Shown here: positions 26,909-35,086 of the stretch, one piece after another | Numbering within the stretch: the first letter of the stretch is position 1 | How the letters are laid out: the number at the start of each line of letters is the position of its first letter | Assembly: GCF_003646465.1 (NCBI RefSeq) | Contig: NZ_QZEX01000002.1 | Coordinates: 576,472 to 640,471 of the forward strand | Source: Chachezhania antarctica | GTDB lineage: Bacteria; Pseudomonadota; Alphaproteobacteria; Rhodobacterales; Rhodobacteraceae | Reading direction: 5' to 3' | Length of the DNA stretch: 64,000 bases | Notes under the pieces: model-generated | What the model saw: only the letters and a program-made list of their open reading frames with translations | Database searches by the model: none | Told to the model about the DNA's origin: nothing | Program-made: the position numbers and the translations under genes

Positions 26909-27850
26909 TCAGCCCGCAAGGCTTTCGGCTGCGGCCTTCACCTCGTCCGGCGTGCCCACGGCACGCGTCGCGATCGACCGTTCGATCCGCCGGATCATGC
27001 CCGAAAGCGCCTTGCCCGCGCCGATCTCCCAGATCTCGGTCACGCCGTCGCCCGCCATGTGCGCGACGCTCTCGCGCCAGCGCACGGCGTGGGTCACCTG
27101 TTCCACCAGCAGCGACCGGATCCTGGACGGGTCGCTCACCGGTTCGGCCAGCACGTTGGCCACCAGCGGCACGACGGGCTTCTGAATATCGACATCGTCC
27201 AGCGCGTCGGCCATCGCGCGGGCGGCGGGTTCCATCAGCGCGCAATGGAACGGGGCGCTCACCGGCAGGATGACGGCCCGCTTGGCGCCCTTGGTCTTCG
27301 CGATCTCGACCGCGCGTTCGACGGCCGCCTTGTGGCCCGAGACCACGACCTGCGCGGGATCGTTGTCGTTGGCCGCGGCGCAGACATCGCCCTGCGCGGC
27401 TTCTGTCGCAACTTCGCGCACCGTCTTCAGGTCCAGCCCCAGAAGGGCCGCCATAGCGCCTTCGCCCACCGGGACCGCGGCCTGCATGGCCAGCCCGCGG
27501 GCGCGCAGCAGCCGCGCCGTGTCGGCGATGGTGATCGACTGTGCCGCGGCCAGTGCCGAATATTCGCCCAGCGAATGCCCCGCCACGAACGACACCTTGT
27601 CCAGGCCCACGCCTTCGGCGTGCAGCGCCTTCATCGCGGCCAGCGATGTCGCCATCAGCGCGGGCTGGGCGTTTTGCGTCAGCGTCAGCGTCTCGATATC
27701 GCCGTCCCAGATCAGCGCGCTCAGGCGTTCGCCCAGAGCTTCGTCGACCTCGTCGAAGACGGCCCTGGCCGCCGGATAGGCTTCGGCCAGTGCCTTGCCC
27801 ATGCCGATGGCCTGGGCCCCCTGGCCCGGAAAAACGAATGCGCGCGACAT
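26909..27850 (-). CDS. fabD: Malonyl-CoA:ACP transacylase
   Basis: A 313-residue cytoplasmic enzyme that loads malonyl groups onto ACP. It has the N-terminal FPGQGAQ motif (residues 7-13), the nucleophile Ser93 in GHSLGE, Arg118 and the catalytic His202 in SAPFHCALM, as in E. coli FabD. The start at 27850 is preceded by GAAGGGGAG; an upstream start would add 20 residues. It is the first gene of the leftward fabD-fabG-acpP group and divergent from the cytochrome b561-YceI gene. Confidence 0.97.
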   Translation of the reverse strand: MSRAFVFPGQGAQAIGMGKALAEAYPAARAVFDEVDEALGERLSALIWDGDIETLTLTQNAQPALMATSLAAMKALHAEGVGLDKVSFVAGHSLGEYSALAAAQSITIADTARLLRARGLAMQAAVPVGEGAMAALLGLDLKTVREVATEAAQGDVCAAANDNDPAQVVVSGHKAAVERAVEIAKTKGAKRAVILPVSAPFHCALMEPAARAMADALDDVDIQKPVVPLVANVLAEPVSDPSRIRSLLVEQVTHAVRWRESVAHMAGDGVTEIWEIGAGKALSGMIRRIERSIATRAVGTPDEVKAAAESLAG

Positions 27851-28033
27851 GGCCAACTCCCCTTCATGTGCCGGTTTCCCGCCGATGTAGACCGGCCCGC
27901 ACCGGCACACAACCCGCAGGCACGGGCCCCACGCACGGAACCTGTGCAGAGGCGCGCGTTGTGCTGCGCCGCAGAAAAGTTACCTAAGGGGAAATCAAAG
28001 GCTCGCCCTCCCTTCGCCCTACCGAGGTCCGAC

Positions 28034-29317
28034 ATGTCCCAGACCAACACCGCCCGCAGCTACGGCACCGTCACCAAGACCCTGCACTGGCTGACCGCGC
28101 TTCTGATCCTGACCGTCCTGCCGCTTGGCCTGATCGCGTCGAACCTTGCCGACAGCCTGCAACAGGGCGGATCGGTGCCCGAGGCGCGGATCGCCCTGAC
28201 CGGCACGCTCTTCTCGCTCCACAAGACGCTGGGTCTGACTCTCTTTGCCGTGGCGCTGGTCCGGATCCTCTGGGCGCTGACTCAGGTCCGGCCGGGCCTG
28301 CTGAACGCCGACCACAAGGCCGAGGCCTTTTTGGCCGAAACCATCCACTTCGTCCTTTACGGCGCGCTTGTGCTGACGCCGCTGACCGGCTGGATCACCC
28401 ATGCCGCAACGACGGGTTTCGCGCCGATCTGGTGGCCCTTCGGGCAGTCCCTGCCCTTCGTGCCGAAATCGCAGGATGTGGCCCATCTTTTTGCCGGGCT
28501 GCACGTGGCCTTTCAGTGGACATTGCTTGCCGCCCTCGCGCTCCACATTGCCGGGGCGCTGAAGCACCACGTGATCGACCGCGACGCCACGCTGCGCCGG
28601 ATGTGGTTCGCCCGCGCCGACCTGCCCGTGCCGCCGACCGCCGCCCATACCCGTCGCCCGGCGCTGGCTGCAGCCGCATTGTGGGCGGCCGTGCTGGGCT
28701 ATGGCGTGGTCACCGGGGTGCCGCAGCACGATGCGCCGCAGACCACCGCCGCGGAGCAGACCACCAACACGTCGGTCGAAAACGCGTGGACGGTGACCGA
28801 CGGCACGCTCGACATCGCCATCACCCAGTTCGGCAACTCCGTCACGGGCCGCTTCGCCAACTGGCAGGCCGACATCCGCTTCGACCCGGACGCCGCCCCC
28901 GGCACGCAGGCCGGCGATGTCACGGTCACCGTGGCGATCCCGTCGCTGACGCTGGGTTCGGTCACCGAACAGGCCATGGGGCCGGATTTCTTCGATGCCG
29001 GAACCTACGCCCGGGCGATCTTCGAGGGGCAGATCGAACACACCGACACCGGTTATGTCGCCACCGGCCCGCTGACGTTGAAAGGCCAAAGCGCCGATAT
29101 CCGCCTGCCCTTCACGCTGACCCAAGCAGACGGCACGGCGGACGGGCTCCGCATGACGGGCGATCTCGAGCTCAACCGGCTCGACTACGGGATCGGCGCC
29201 CAGATGCCCGAAGGCGATACCCTGGCCCTCGACGTCCGCGTCTCGGTCGATCTGACGGCAACCCCGGCAACGCGCGACCAGATCCTGCCGGGGGCCGATA
29301 CCCCGCCCAGCCAGTAA
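28034..29317 (+). CDS. Cytochrome b561 domain fused to YceI domain
   Basis: A 427-residue two-domain membrane protein. Residues 1 to about 195 form a cytochrome b561-type four-helix membrane domain (KTLHWLTALLI with His18, SLHKTLGLTLFAVALVRI, and VAFQWTLLAALALHIAGALKHH), likely binding heme b and exchanging electrons with quinone. A further hydrophobic segment lies at about 213-232, then a linker, and residues about 255-427 form a YceI lipocalin-like domain that binds isoprenoid lipids in the periplasm. GAGGTCCGAC precedes ATG 28034. A secreted YceI protein is encoded convergently next door, so the two probably serve the same lipid or redox function. Confidence 0.88.
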   Translation: MSQTNTARSYGTVTKTLHWLTALLILTVLPLGLIASNLADSLQQGGSVPEARIALTGTLFSLHKTLGLTLFAVALVRILWALTQVRPGLLNADHKAEAFLAETIHFVLYGALVLTPLTGWITHAATTGFAPIWWPFGQSLPFVPKSQDVAHLFAGLHVAFQWTLLAALALHIAGALKHHVIDRDATLRRMWFARADLPVPPTAAHTRRPALAAAALWAAVLGYGVVTGVPQHDAPQTTAAEQTTNTSVENAWTVTDGTLDIAITQFGNSVTGRFANWQADIRFDPDAAPGTQAGDVTVTVAIPSLTLGSVTEQAMGPDFFDAGTYARAIFEGQIEHTDTGYVATGPLTLKGQSADIRLPFTLTQADGTADGLRMTGDLELNRLDYGIGAQMPEGDTLALDVRVSVDLTATPATRDQILPGADTPPSQ

Positions 29318-29444
29318 GGGCGGCAGGGACCCCTCCCGCCCCGACGCGCCGCGGGGACCGCGGCGCAAACATCGTGTCGCACCACAGGTGCGCCATTTTG
29401 GTAACCACCGCAGGTGCCCCCATCCGGAAACCACCCGCGCAACG

Positions 29445-29481
29445 AAAAACGCCGGCCCCGCAGGGGACCGGCGTTTTCGTT
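29445..29481. terminator. Bidirectional intrinsic terminator
   Basis: AAAACGCCGG (29446-29455) pairs with CCGGCGTTTT (29468-29477), and CCCC with GGGG inside the stem. A T-rich end is read on both strands. It lies between the convergent b561-YceI and YceI genes and can end both transcripts. Confidence 0.85.
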
Positions 29482-29498
29482 TACGACCGGATGGCAGA

Positions 29499-30083
29499 TC
29501 AGCCGTCGGCCTTCATCGCCTCGATCGAGATGTTCACGTTCACCTCGTCGCTGACATAGGGCGCGAACATGCCCATGTCGAAATCGGAGCGGGTGAGTAC
29601 CGTCGTGGCCTTGAAGCCGGCCCATTCCTTGCCTTCCATCGGGTGCTCACCCTTCTGGGTCATCACCGCGTCCAGCACGACCGGCTTGGTGATCCCGTTG
29701 ATCGTCAGGTCGCCCGTGATGTTAGCGGTGTCCTCGCCCGTCACCTCGATATCGGTCGACGTGAAGGTCACCGTGGCATTCTCTTCCGCGCCGAAGAAAT
29801 CGCCCGTCATGAAATGCGTCTCGCGGGGTTCCCAGCCAGTCAGCATGGAGGCCGCCGGGAAGGACACCTCGACCGAGCTTGCGGCAGGATCTTCCGAGTC
29901 GAAGGCGATGTCGCCCTCGATGCCGCCGAACAGGCCATAGGTCGTCGAGTAGCCAAGGTGTTCATAGTTGAACATGATCTGGCTGTGGCTGGGGTCCAGC
30001 TTGTAGGTCACCGTGTCGGCGTAAACGGGGGCGGTCAGGGCCGTGGTCGCCAGCAGCGCCGCAGCAATAAGACGAGAGGTCAT
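29499..30083 (-). CDS. Secreted YceI-family protein
   Basis: A 194-residue periplasmic protein with a signal peptide (about residues 1-22, TALTAPVYA) and one YceI domain beginning TVTYKLDPSHSQIMFNYEHLGYS and ending near DMGMFAPYVSDEVNVNISIEA. YceI proteins have a lipocalin-like barrel that holds an isoprenoid quinone or polyisoprenoid. The AAGGAG site is 8 bp ahead of the ATG. It is divergent from rpsF (270-bp intergenic region) and convergent with the b561-YceI fusion. Confidence 0.92.
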   Translation of the reverse strand: MTSRLIAAALLATTALTAPVYADTVTYKLDPSHSQIMFNYEHLGYSTTYGLFGGIEGDIAFDSEDPAASSVEVSFPAASMLTGWEPRETHFMTGDFFGAEENATVTFTSTDIEVTGEDTANITGDLTINGITKPVVLDAVMTQKGEHPMEGKEWAGFKATTVLTRSDFDMGMFAPYVSDEVNVNISIEAMKADG

Positions 30084-30241
30084 GGCATATCTCCTTGAGA
30101 GCCGTGAATTTTCCATGCCACACACCTGTCGCTGCAGGTGCGAAATTGCCATTCGGCACCCGCCAACAGGGTTTGTGTGCATATGAACAGGTCGCCCGCA
30201 GGGGCCGACAATCCCCTTGCTCCCTGACGGGGGATGTGTAT

Positions 30242-30316
30242 ACGGGGCCATCCTTTCGCAACGAACGTTTTCCGCGCAGTCTCTCGTGACGGGCCAGCGA
30301 AAGGATATGGCCCCGT
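30242..30316 (+). promoter_or_regulatory. Long hairpin in the rpsF leader region
   Basis: ACGGGGCCATCCTTTCG (30242-30258) pairs with 30298-30316: 9 bp, a 2-nt TA bulge, then 8 bp, with a 39-nt loop. It ends 37 bp before the rpsF ATG. S6 operons are commonly autoregulated by an S6:S18-binding leader RNA, and this stem is in the right place, but I cannot match the known motif. A weak promoter (TTGCTC 30217, TATACG 30239) would start inside the 5' arm, so the real promoter may be upstream. Confidence 0.5.
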
Positions 30317-30353
30317 CTTTGAAATGCGCCTCGACAGAAGAACAGGAGCTCAC

Positions 30354-30815
30354 ATGCCGCTCTACGAGCATGTCATGATCGCGCGCCAGGACTTGTCCAG
30401 CACGCAGGCCGAAGGCCTCATCGAACATTTCGGCGCCATCCTGGCCGACAACGGCGGAACGCTGGTCGACCAGGAATACTGGGGCGTCAAGACGATGGCC
30501 TACAAGATCAACAAGAACCGCAAGGGCCACTATGCCTACCTGCGCACCGATGCACCGGCCCCGGCCGTGCAGGAAATGGAACGCCTGATGCGTCTCCATG
30601 ACGACGTGATGCGCGTGCTGACCATCAAGGTCGACGAGCACAAGGAAGGCCCTTCGGTCCAGATGCAGAAGCGCGACGAACGCGGTGATCGTGGCGACCG
30701 CCGCGACCGTGGTGATCGTGGTGGTGATCGCGGTGATCGTGGTGGTGACCGCGGAGACCGTGGTGATCGTGGCGATCGTGGTGGTGAACGCCGCGAACGC
30801 GAAGACCGGCGCTGA
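30354..30815 (+). CDS. rpsF: 30S ribosomal protein S6 with Arg-Gly-Asp-rich tail
   Basis: A 153-residue protein. Residues 1 to about 100 are a normal S6 (MPLYEHVMIARQDLS, EYWGVKTMAYKINKNRKGHY, then MRLHDDVMRVLTIKVDEHK). S6 binds 16S rRNA as a heterodimer with S18. The C-terminal tail (about 106-153) is built of repeated GDR/RGD triplets, the product of an imperfect GGTGATCGT tandem repeat in the DNA. The frame is open upstream, but ATG 30354 follows CAGGAG and gives the family N-terminus. It is the first gene of rpsF-rpsR-rplI. Confidence 0.97.
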   Translation: MPLYEHVMIARQDLSSTQAEGLIEHFGAILADNGGTLVDQEYWGVKTMAYKINKNRKGHYAYLRTDAPAPAVQEMERLMRLHDDVMRVLTIKVDEHKEGPSVQMQKRDERGDRGDRRDRGDRGGDRGDRGGDRGDRGDRGDRGGERREREDRR

Positions 30816-30830
30816 GAGGAGAATTAGAAC

Positions 30831-31058
30831 ATGGCATCCCGTCCGTTTTTCCGCCGCCGCAAGGTCTGCCCCTTCTCGGGCGACAACGCACCCGCGATCG
30901 ACTACAAGGACACCCGTCTGCTGCAGCGCTACGTTTCCGAGCGCGGCAAGATCGTCCCGTCGCGCATCACCGCCGTTTCGGCAAAGAAACAGCGTGAGCT
31001 GGCCCGTGCAATCAAACGCGCGCGCTTTCTTGCCCTGCTTCCCTACGCCGTGAAGTAA
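30831..31058 (+). CDS. rpsR: 30S ribosomal protein S18
   Basis: A 75-residue basic protein with the typical [12 protein letters not shown] start, [19 protein letters not shown] and the C-terminal [21 protein letters not shown]. It pairs with S6 on the 30S platform. It starts 15 bp after the rpsF stop, behind a GAGAGGAG site, and 12 bp before rplI. Confidence 0.98.
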   Translation: MASRPFFRRRKVCPFSGDNAPAIDYKDTRLLQRYVSERGKIVPSRITAVSAKKQRELARAIKRARFLALLPYAVK

Positions 31059-31070
31059 GGAGAGCGCATC

Positions 31071-31706
31071 ATGCAAGTCATCCTTCTTGAACGCGTTGCC
31101 AAGCTGGGCCAGATGGGCGACGTCGTCGACGTCAAGTCCGGCTATGCACGCAACTTCCTGCTGCCCCAGAAAAAGGCGCTGACCGCGTCGAAAGCGAATA
31201 TCGAAGCTTTCGAATCGCAGAAGGCCCAGCTGGAAGCGCACAACCTCGAGACCAAGAAAGAGGCGGAAGCCTTTGCCAGCCGTCTCGACGGTCAGCAGTT
31301 CATCATCATCCGGTCGGCCTCCGATTCCGGCGCGCTCTACGGGTCGGTTTCGCCCCGTGACGCGTCTGACGCGGCCACCGCCGAAGGCTTCACCATCGAC
31401 CGCAAGCAGGTCGTGCTGACCCGCCCGATCAAGGAGCTTGGTCTCCATGTCGTGAGTGTGGTCCTGCACCCCGAAGTCACGGCCGAGGTCGAGCTGAACG
31501 TTGCACGGTCGCCGGAAGAAGCCGAACTGCAGGCTTCGGGCAAGTCGATCCAGGAACTCGCCGCGGAAGAAGAAGCCGCAGCCGAGTACGAGATCGCCGA
31601 GCTGTTCGACGACATCGGCAGCGCCGCGTCGGAAGACGAAGATCTGGAACCGGTGGCGGAAGCCGTCGGTGCAACCGAAGACGACGACGAGTCAACCACG
31701 TCTTAA
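31071..31706 (+). CDS. rplI: 50S ribosomal protein L9 with acidic C-terminal extension
   Basis: A 211-residue protein. The N-terminal rRNA-binding domain ([20 protein letters not shown], then [13 protein letters not shown]), connecting helix and C-terminal domain of L9 occupy about 150 residues. The remaining 60 or so form an acidic Glu/Asp/Ala-rich tail, as in several alphaproteobacterial L9 proteins; E. coli L9 has 149 residues. GGAGAGCGC precedes the ATG. It ends the ribosomal operon, followed by a strong terminator. Confidence 0.97.
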   Translation: MQVILLERVAKLGQMGDVVDVKSGYARNFLLPQKKALTASKANIEAFESQKAQLEAHNLETKKEAEAFASRLDGQQFIIIRSASDSGALYGSVSPRDASDAATAEGFTIDRKQVVLTRPIKELGLHVVSVVLHPEVTAEVELNVARSPEEAELQASGKSIQELAAEEEAAAEYEIAELFDDIGSAASEDEDLEPVAEAVGATEDDDESTTS

Positions 31707-31729
31707 GCTGCGTCTTCGCGATCAACATC

Positions 31730-31763
31730 AGGCCGCGTCCCTGCCCGGGGGCGCGGCCTTTTT
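31730..31763 (+). terminator. Intrinsic terminator of the rpsF-rpsR-rplI operon
   Basis: AGGCCGCG (31730-31737) pairs with CGCGGCCT (31752-31759), with further pairing of CCC and GGG inside, and the stem runs into TTTTT at 31759-31763. It begins 23 bp beyond the rplI stop. Confidence 0.88.
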
Positions 31764-31772
31764 CATGTGCGC

Positions 31773-32210
31773 TCAGTCGCCCGCATCGGCGAAATTGGCG
31801 CCCGCGGACAGGGGCCTTGTCCGCACCAGCCGGGAATCCGCCACGGCGGCGATACGATGGATCACGGCATTCTGGTAATCGGGGTCCTTCACCATCGCGA
31901 CGAAGGCATCGACGGACGGGTATTCGACGATGAACATGTGATCCCATTGTTCGTCGTCGTCGGGGCCGATCAGCATCAGTTCCATCGCCGCGCGCCAGAC
32001 GACGCGGCCGCCCACCTTCTCCATGATCGGTGCGCTTTCGCGGCCATAGGCGGCATAGGCCTCGGCCCCCGTGACGGGCCCATGACCGATGTCATCGGGA
32101 TAAATGGCCTGATCGCGTAGGCGGACGAGGTTCAGCATGTTGATCGGGCCGTCGCGCTGGAACGCGCGGAAGGCGCGGAACTTTTCGCGCGTGGTATCGA
32201 GATGGGGCAT
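31773..32210 (-). CDS. DUF1330-family protein (dimeric alpha/beta barrel)
   Basis: A 145-residue cytoplasmic protein with the DUF1330/ferredoxin-like pattern: GPINMLNLVRLRD, AYAAYGRESAPIMEKVGGRVVW, then FIVEYPSVDAFVAMVKDPDYQ. Relatives are small dimeric proteins of uncertain role, related in fold to EthD and antibiotic monooxygenases. The frame stays open to 32480, but ATG 32210 has a GGAGGAG site and gives the usual length. It is convergent with rplI across the terminator and divergent from the lytic transglycosylase gene. Confidence 0.82.
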   Translation of the reverse strand: MPHLDTTREKFRAFRAFQRDGPINMLNLVRLRDQAIYPDDIGHGPVTGAEAYAAYGRESAPIMEKVGGRVVWRAAMELMLIGPDDDEQWDHMFIVEYPSVDAFVAMVKDPDYQNAVIHRIAAVADSRLVRTRPLSAGANFADAGD

Positions 32211-32388
32211 CGGGTCTCCTCCGGTCTTTTCCGGGTCAACCTGCCTGCCCGCGTCGGGCCGGGCAAGACCGCCCCTGCGTCGTCCTGCCATAGGCGGGAG
32301 TGCGCCAAGGGCCAAACCCGGTATCTTGCCTAAATCGCCGGCTTTGCGCAGGATATGCGCCACTAATAACAGGTCCGAAGGGATCCCG

Positions 32389-32868
32389 ATGGCCTCATAT
32401 TCCCGCCGCCATTTGCTCTCCACCCTGGCTCTCGCGCCATTGGCCCTTGCGGGCTGTAGCGCAGGCCAGAAGGAAGCCAAGCTCAGCTTCGCTGACCCCC
32501 CGCTCTATCCGAACGAAACGCCCGAACTCAGGGCGTTGATCAACCAGTACGCCGATCATTACGGCGTGCCCCGCCCGCTGGTGCATCGCGTCGTGATCCG
32601 CGAGAGCACGCACAATCCACGGGCGCGGAACGGTCCGTATTACGGGCTAATGCAGATCCTGCCCCAGACGGCCCGCGCGATGGGCTTCCGCGGATCGCCC
32701 ACGGATCTGCTGGATGCCGAAACCAACCTGACCTACGCGGTGAAATACCTGCGCGGCGCCTATCTTGTCGCCGATGGCGATCCGTCGGAAGCGGTGTCGT
32801 GGTACGCGCGCGGCTACTACTACGAGGCCAAGCGCAAGGGGCTTCTGCAGGAAACGGGCCTCGTCTGA
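32389..32868 (+). CDS. Lytic transglycosylase lipoprotein (SLT domain)
   Basis: A 159-residue lipoprotein. The N-terminus combines a twin-arginine-like SRRHLL motif with a lipobox LAGC (Cys23). The rest is a small SLT domain with catalytic Glu72 in VVIRESTHNPRARNG, followed by GLMQILPQTARAMG and NLTYAVKYLRG. It would cleave peptidoglycan glycan strands to 1,6-anhydro products, anchored to a membrane in the periplasm. GAAGGGATC precedes ATG 32389; reading is open further upstream but without a signal peptide start. Confidence 0.9.
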   Translation: MASYSRRHLLSTLALAPLALAGCSAGQKEAKLSFADPPLYPNETPELRALINQYADHYGVPRPLVHRVVIRESTHNPRARNGPYYGLMQILPQTARAMGFRGSPTDLLDAETNLTYAVKYLRGAYLVADGDPSEAVSWYARGYYYEAKRKGLLQETGLV

Positions 32869-32878
32869 CAGGCCTTCA

Positions 32879-32912
32879 CAGGCCGCCGTCCCGATTGGGC
32901 GACGGCGGCCTG
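32879..32912. terminator. Symmetric GC-rich hairpin between convergent genes
   Basis: CAGGCCGCCGTC (32879-32890) and GACGGCGGCCTG (32901-32912) form a perfect 12-bp stem with a 10-nt loop. It lies 10 bp beyond the transglycosylase stop and 5 bp from the dctM stop. No T-run follows on either strand, but the position suits transcript ending or 3'-end protection for both. Confidence 0.6.
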
Positions 32913-32917
32913 CGGCG

Positions 32918-34312
32918 TCAGTTCGTGATGATCTCGGGACCCATGATCGATGTCGGCAGGAAGGTCGAAAGCGGCGGGTAGTACGTCACGATGATCAGGA
33001 AGACGAAGAGCACCGCCAGGAACGGCAGGGCCGCCCGCACGACGGACATCATCGGCATCCCCGCCACGCCGGACGTGACGAAGAGGTTCAGACCGACCGG
33101 CGGCGTGATCATCCCGATTTCCATGTTCACCACCATGATGATGCCCAGATGGATCGGGTCGATCCCCAGCTCGATCGCGATGGGGAAAACCAGCGGTGCC
33201 ACGATCACCAGCAGGCCCGACGGCTCCATGAACTGACCGCCGATCAGCAGGATCACGTTCACCACGATCAGGAACATCACCGGCCCAAGCCCCGCCGCCA
33301 GCATGGCGCTCGCGATCTGCTGCGGGATCTGTTCGTCGGTCAGTACGTGTTTCAGGATCAGCGCGTTGGCGATGATGAACATCAGCGTGATCGTCAGCTT
33401 GCCTGCGTCGAACAGCGTCTGGCGCGTGTCCTTGTGGACAAAGGCCGTCAGCAGCGCCCATGGCTTGCGCAGAAGCGACGACCGTTCGCGCCCCTCCCCT
33501 TCGCTCAACGGCCCCATGTCGCGATAGACGAAGAGCGCGATGATGAAGGCGTAGACAGAGGCCACGGCCGCCGCTTCCGTCGGCGTGAAGATGGCGCCTG
33601 TCACGCCCGGGATGCCGTAGATCCCGATCATGATGATCGCGATCAGCATCAGCCCCCAGAACGCGTCCGAGAAACTGCGCCCGATCTCGCCCCAGCCCAG
33701 CCAGTCGCCTTTCGGCATGCCGCGGATGCCGGCCATGATGTAGATCGTCACCATCAGCATCAGCCCGGCCAAAAGGCCCGGGAAGACGCCCGCCAGGAAC
33801 ATCCGCCCCACCGACACGTCGGTGGCCGAGGCATAGACGACCATCACGATGGACGGCGGGATCAGGATGCCCAGCGTGCCCGCGTTGGCGATGACGCCGG
33901 CGGCAAAATCGCGCGTGTAGCCGGCCTCCCGCATCGCCGCGATGACGATGGAGCCGATGGCCACCACCGTCGCGGGCGACGAGCCGGAGAGCGCTGCGAA
34001 CAGCATGCAGGCGAAAACGCCCGCAATCGCCAGACCGCCCCGAAGGTGCCCGACGCAGGCGATGGAAAACCGGATGATCCGTTTCGCCACGCCCCCCGTC
34101 GACATGAAGGACGACGCCAGAATGAAGAACGGTATGGCCAGAAGCGTGTAGTGCCCGGCCATCGCCTGGTAGAAGCTCTGCGCGATGGAGCCCAGCGAGG
34201 TGCTGGAAAACATCAGCAGGAAGACGGTCGACGTCAGCCCTAGCGACACTGCAATGGGCACGCCGATCAGCATCAGCCCGATCACCGAGACGAAAAGAAG
34301 AACCACATCCAT
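32918..34312 (-). CDS. dctM: TRAP transporter large permease (DctM type)
   Basis: A 464-residue inner-membrane protein with about twelve hydrophobic segments. It has the family features SSPATVVAIGSIVIAAM and NAGTLGILIPPSIVMVVYA in the first half and MVVNMEIGMITPPVGLNLFV in the second. It is the ion-coupled membrane subunit of a TRAP system and moves the substrate delivered by DctP using the sodium or proton gradient. It starts 4 bp after the dctQ stop, so the two are tightly coupled. Confidence 0.93.
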   Translation of the reverse strand: MDVVLLFVSVIGLMLIGVPIAVSLGLTSTVFLLMFSSTSLGSIAQSFYQAMAGHYTLLAIPFFILASSFMSTGGVAKRIIRFSIACVGHLRGGLAIAGVFACMLFAALSGSSPATVVAIGSIVIAAMREAGYTRDFAAGVIANAGTLGILIPPSIVMVVYASATDVSVGRMFLAGVFPGLLAGLMLMVTIYIMAGIRGMPKGDWLGWGEIGRSFSDAFWGLMLIAIIMIGIYGIPGVTGAIFTPTEAAAVASVYAFIIALFVYRDMGPLSEGEGRERSSLLRKPWALLTAFVHKDTRQTLFDAGKLTITLMFIIANALILKHVLTDEQIPQQIASAMLAAGLGPVMFLIVVNVILLIGGQFMEPSGLLVIVAPLVFPIAIELGIDPIHLGIIMVVNMEIGMITPPVGLNLFVTSGVAGMPMMSVVRAALPFLAVLFVFLIIVTYYPPLSTFLPTSIMGPEIITN

Positions 34313-34316
34313 GCGC

Positions 34317-35006
34317 CTATTCCTTCCGGGCGTGCCGGGCCGCGAGTTCGTCGACCGCGTCTTCGGCTTCGTGGCTGACGATCAGGCTGTCGCGCGTCCC
34401 GCGGACGATGCCCACGGTGGCCTGGATGAACCGGAACAGCAGCAGCGCCGCACCCACGGGCAGGATCGCATAGGGGATCACGCGGGGCAGCTTGTCATAG
34501 GTCTCGTCATAATTGATCAGCGGCTCCAGCCAGCGGAACATGTCCAGCATCGGCACCTGATCGGTGGTATAGAACGCCCGGTCACGCACGCCGGTCATGA
34601 ACCCCGTCGGGAACCAGCGGCCTTCGGTGGGTTGAAGCGCGGCAAAGGGCGCCCAGTAATCCCACGAGCCTTTCAGAAGCAGCGCCGCATAGACGATGCA
34701 GCACGCGGCCGAGACCAGCGCCAGCACCTTGCGGCCCTTTGGCTTGAACAGGTTCGTCACCGCGTCGACGCCCAGATGTGCCGTGACCTTCACGCAATAG
34801 CTTACACCGAAGACCACCAGCCACGCGAACAGGATCAGGGTGACTTCAAGGCCCCAGATGAGGGATGCGTTGAAGACATATCGCAAGACGACATTCGCGA
34901 AGGTGACCAGCGTCATCAGCCCCAGAAGCAGGGCGATGGCGGATTCCTCGAATTCGTTGATCACACGTCCCAGTACATTGCGGGACTGTTCTGGTTCAGC
35001 GCTCAT
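34317..35006 (-). CDS. dctQ: TRAP transporter small permease (DctQ type)
   Basis: A 229-residue membrane protein with four main spans. NVVLRYVFNASLIWGLEVTLILFAWLVVFG is the family core (first and second spans), and a loop of about 90 residues separates the last two spans, longer than in compact DctQ proteins. It associates with DctM in the inner membrane. It lies 80 bp downstream of dctP behind a strong hairpin at 35038-35071 and just ahead of dctM. Confidence 0.9.
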   Translation of the reverse strand: MSAEPEQSRNVLGRVINEFEESAIALLLGLMTLVTFANVVLRYVFNASLIWGLEVTLILFAWLVVFGVSYCVKVTAHLGVDAVTNLFKPKGRKVLALVSAACCIVYAALLLKGSWDYWAPFAALQPTEGRWFPTGFMTGVRDRAFYTTDQVPMLDMFRWLEPLINYDETYDKLPRVIPYAILPVGAALLLFRFIQATVGIVRGTRDSLIVSHEAEDAVDELAARHARKE

Positions 35007-35037
35007 GCCGGCCTCCCTGGCGGACGCGGATGCAAAT

Positions 35038-35071
35038 GGGGCGCCGGGCTGCGTGAACCGCCCGGCGCCCC
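35038..35071 (-). promoter_or_regulatory. Intra-operon hairpin between dctP and dctQ
   Basis: GGGGCGCCGGGC (35038-35049) and GCCCGGCGCCCC (35060-35071) form a perfect 12-bp stem around 10 nt, followed on the minus strand by ATTTG. Such hairpins after the binding-protein gene commonly lower expression of the permease genes or protect the binding-protein mRNA. Confidence 0.65.
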
Positions 35072-35086
35072 AAGGATCAGGATCGC

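Noticed and set aside
30669-30815. Tandem repeat considered as a CRISPR or minisatellite
   Set aside because: The units are 9-bp coding triplets in frame with rpsF and have no spacers.
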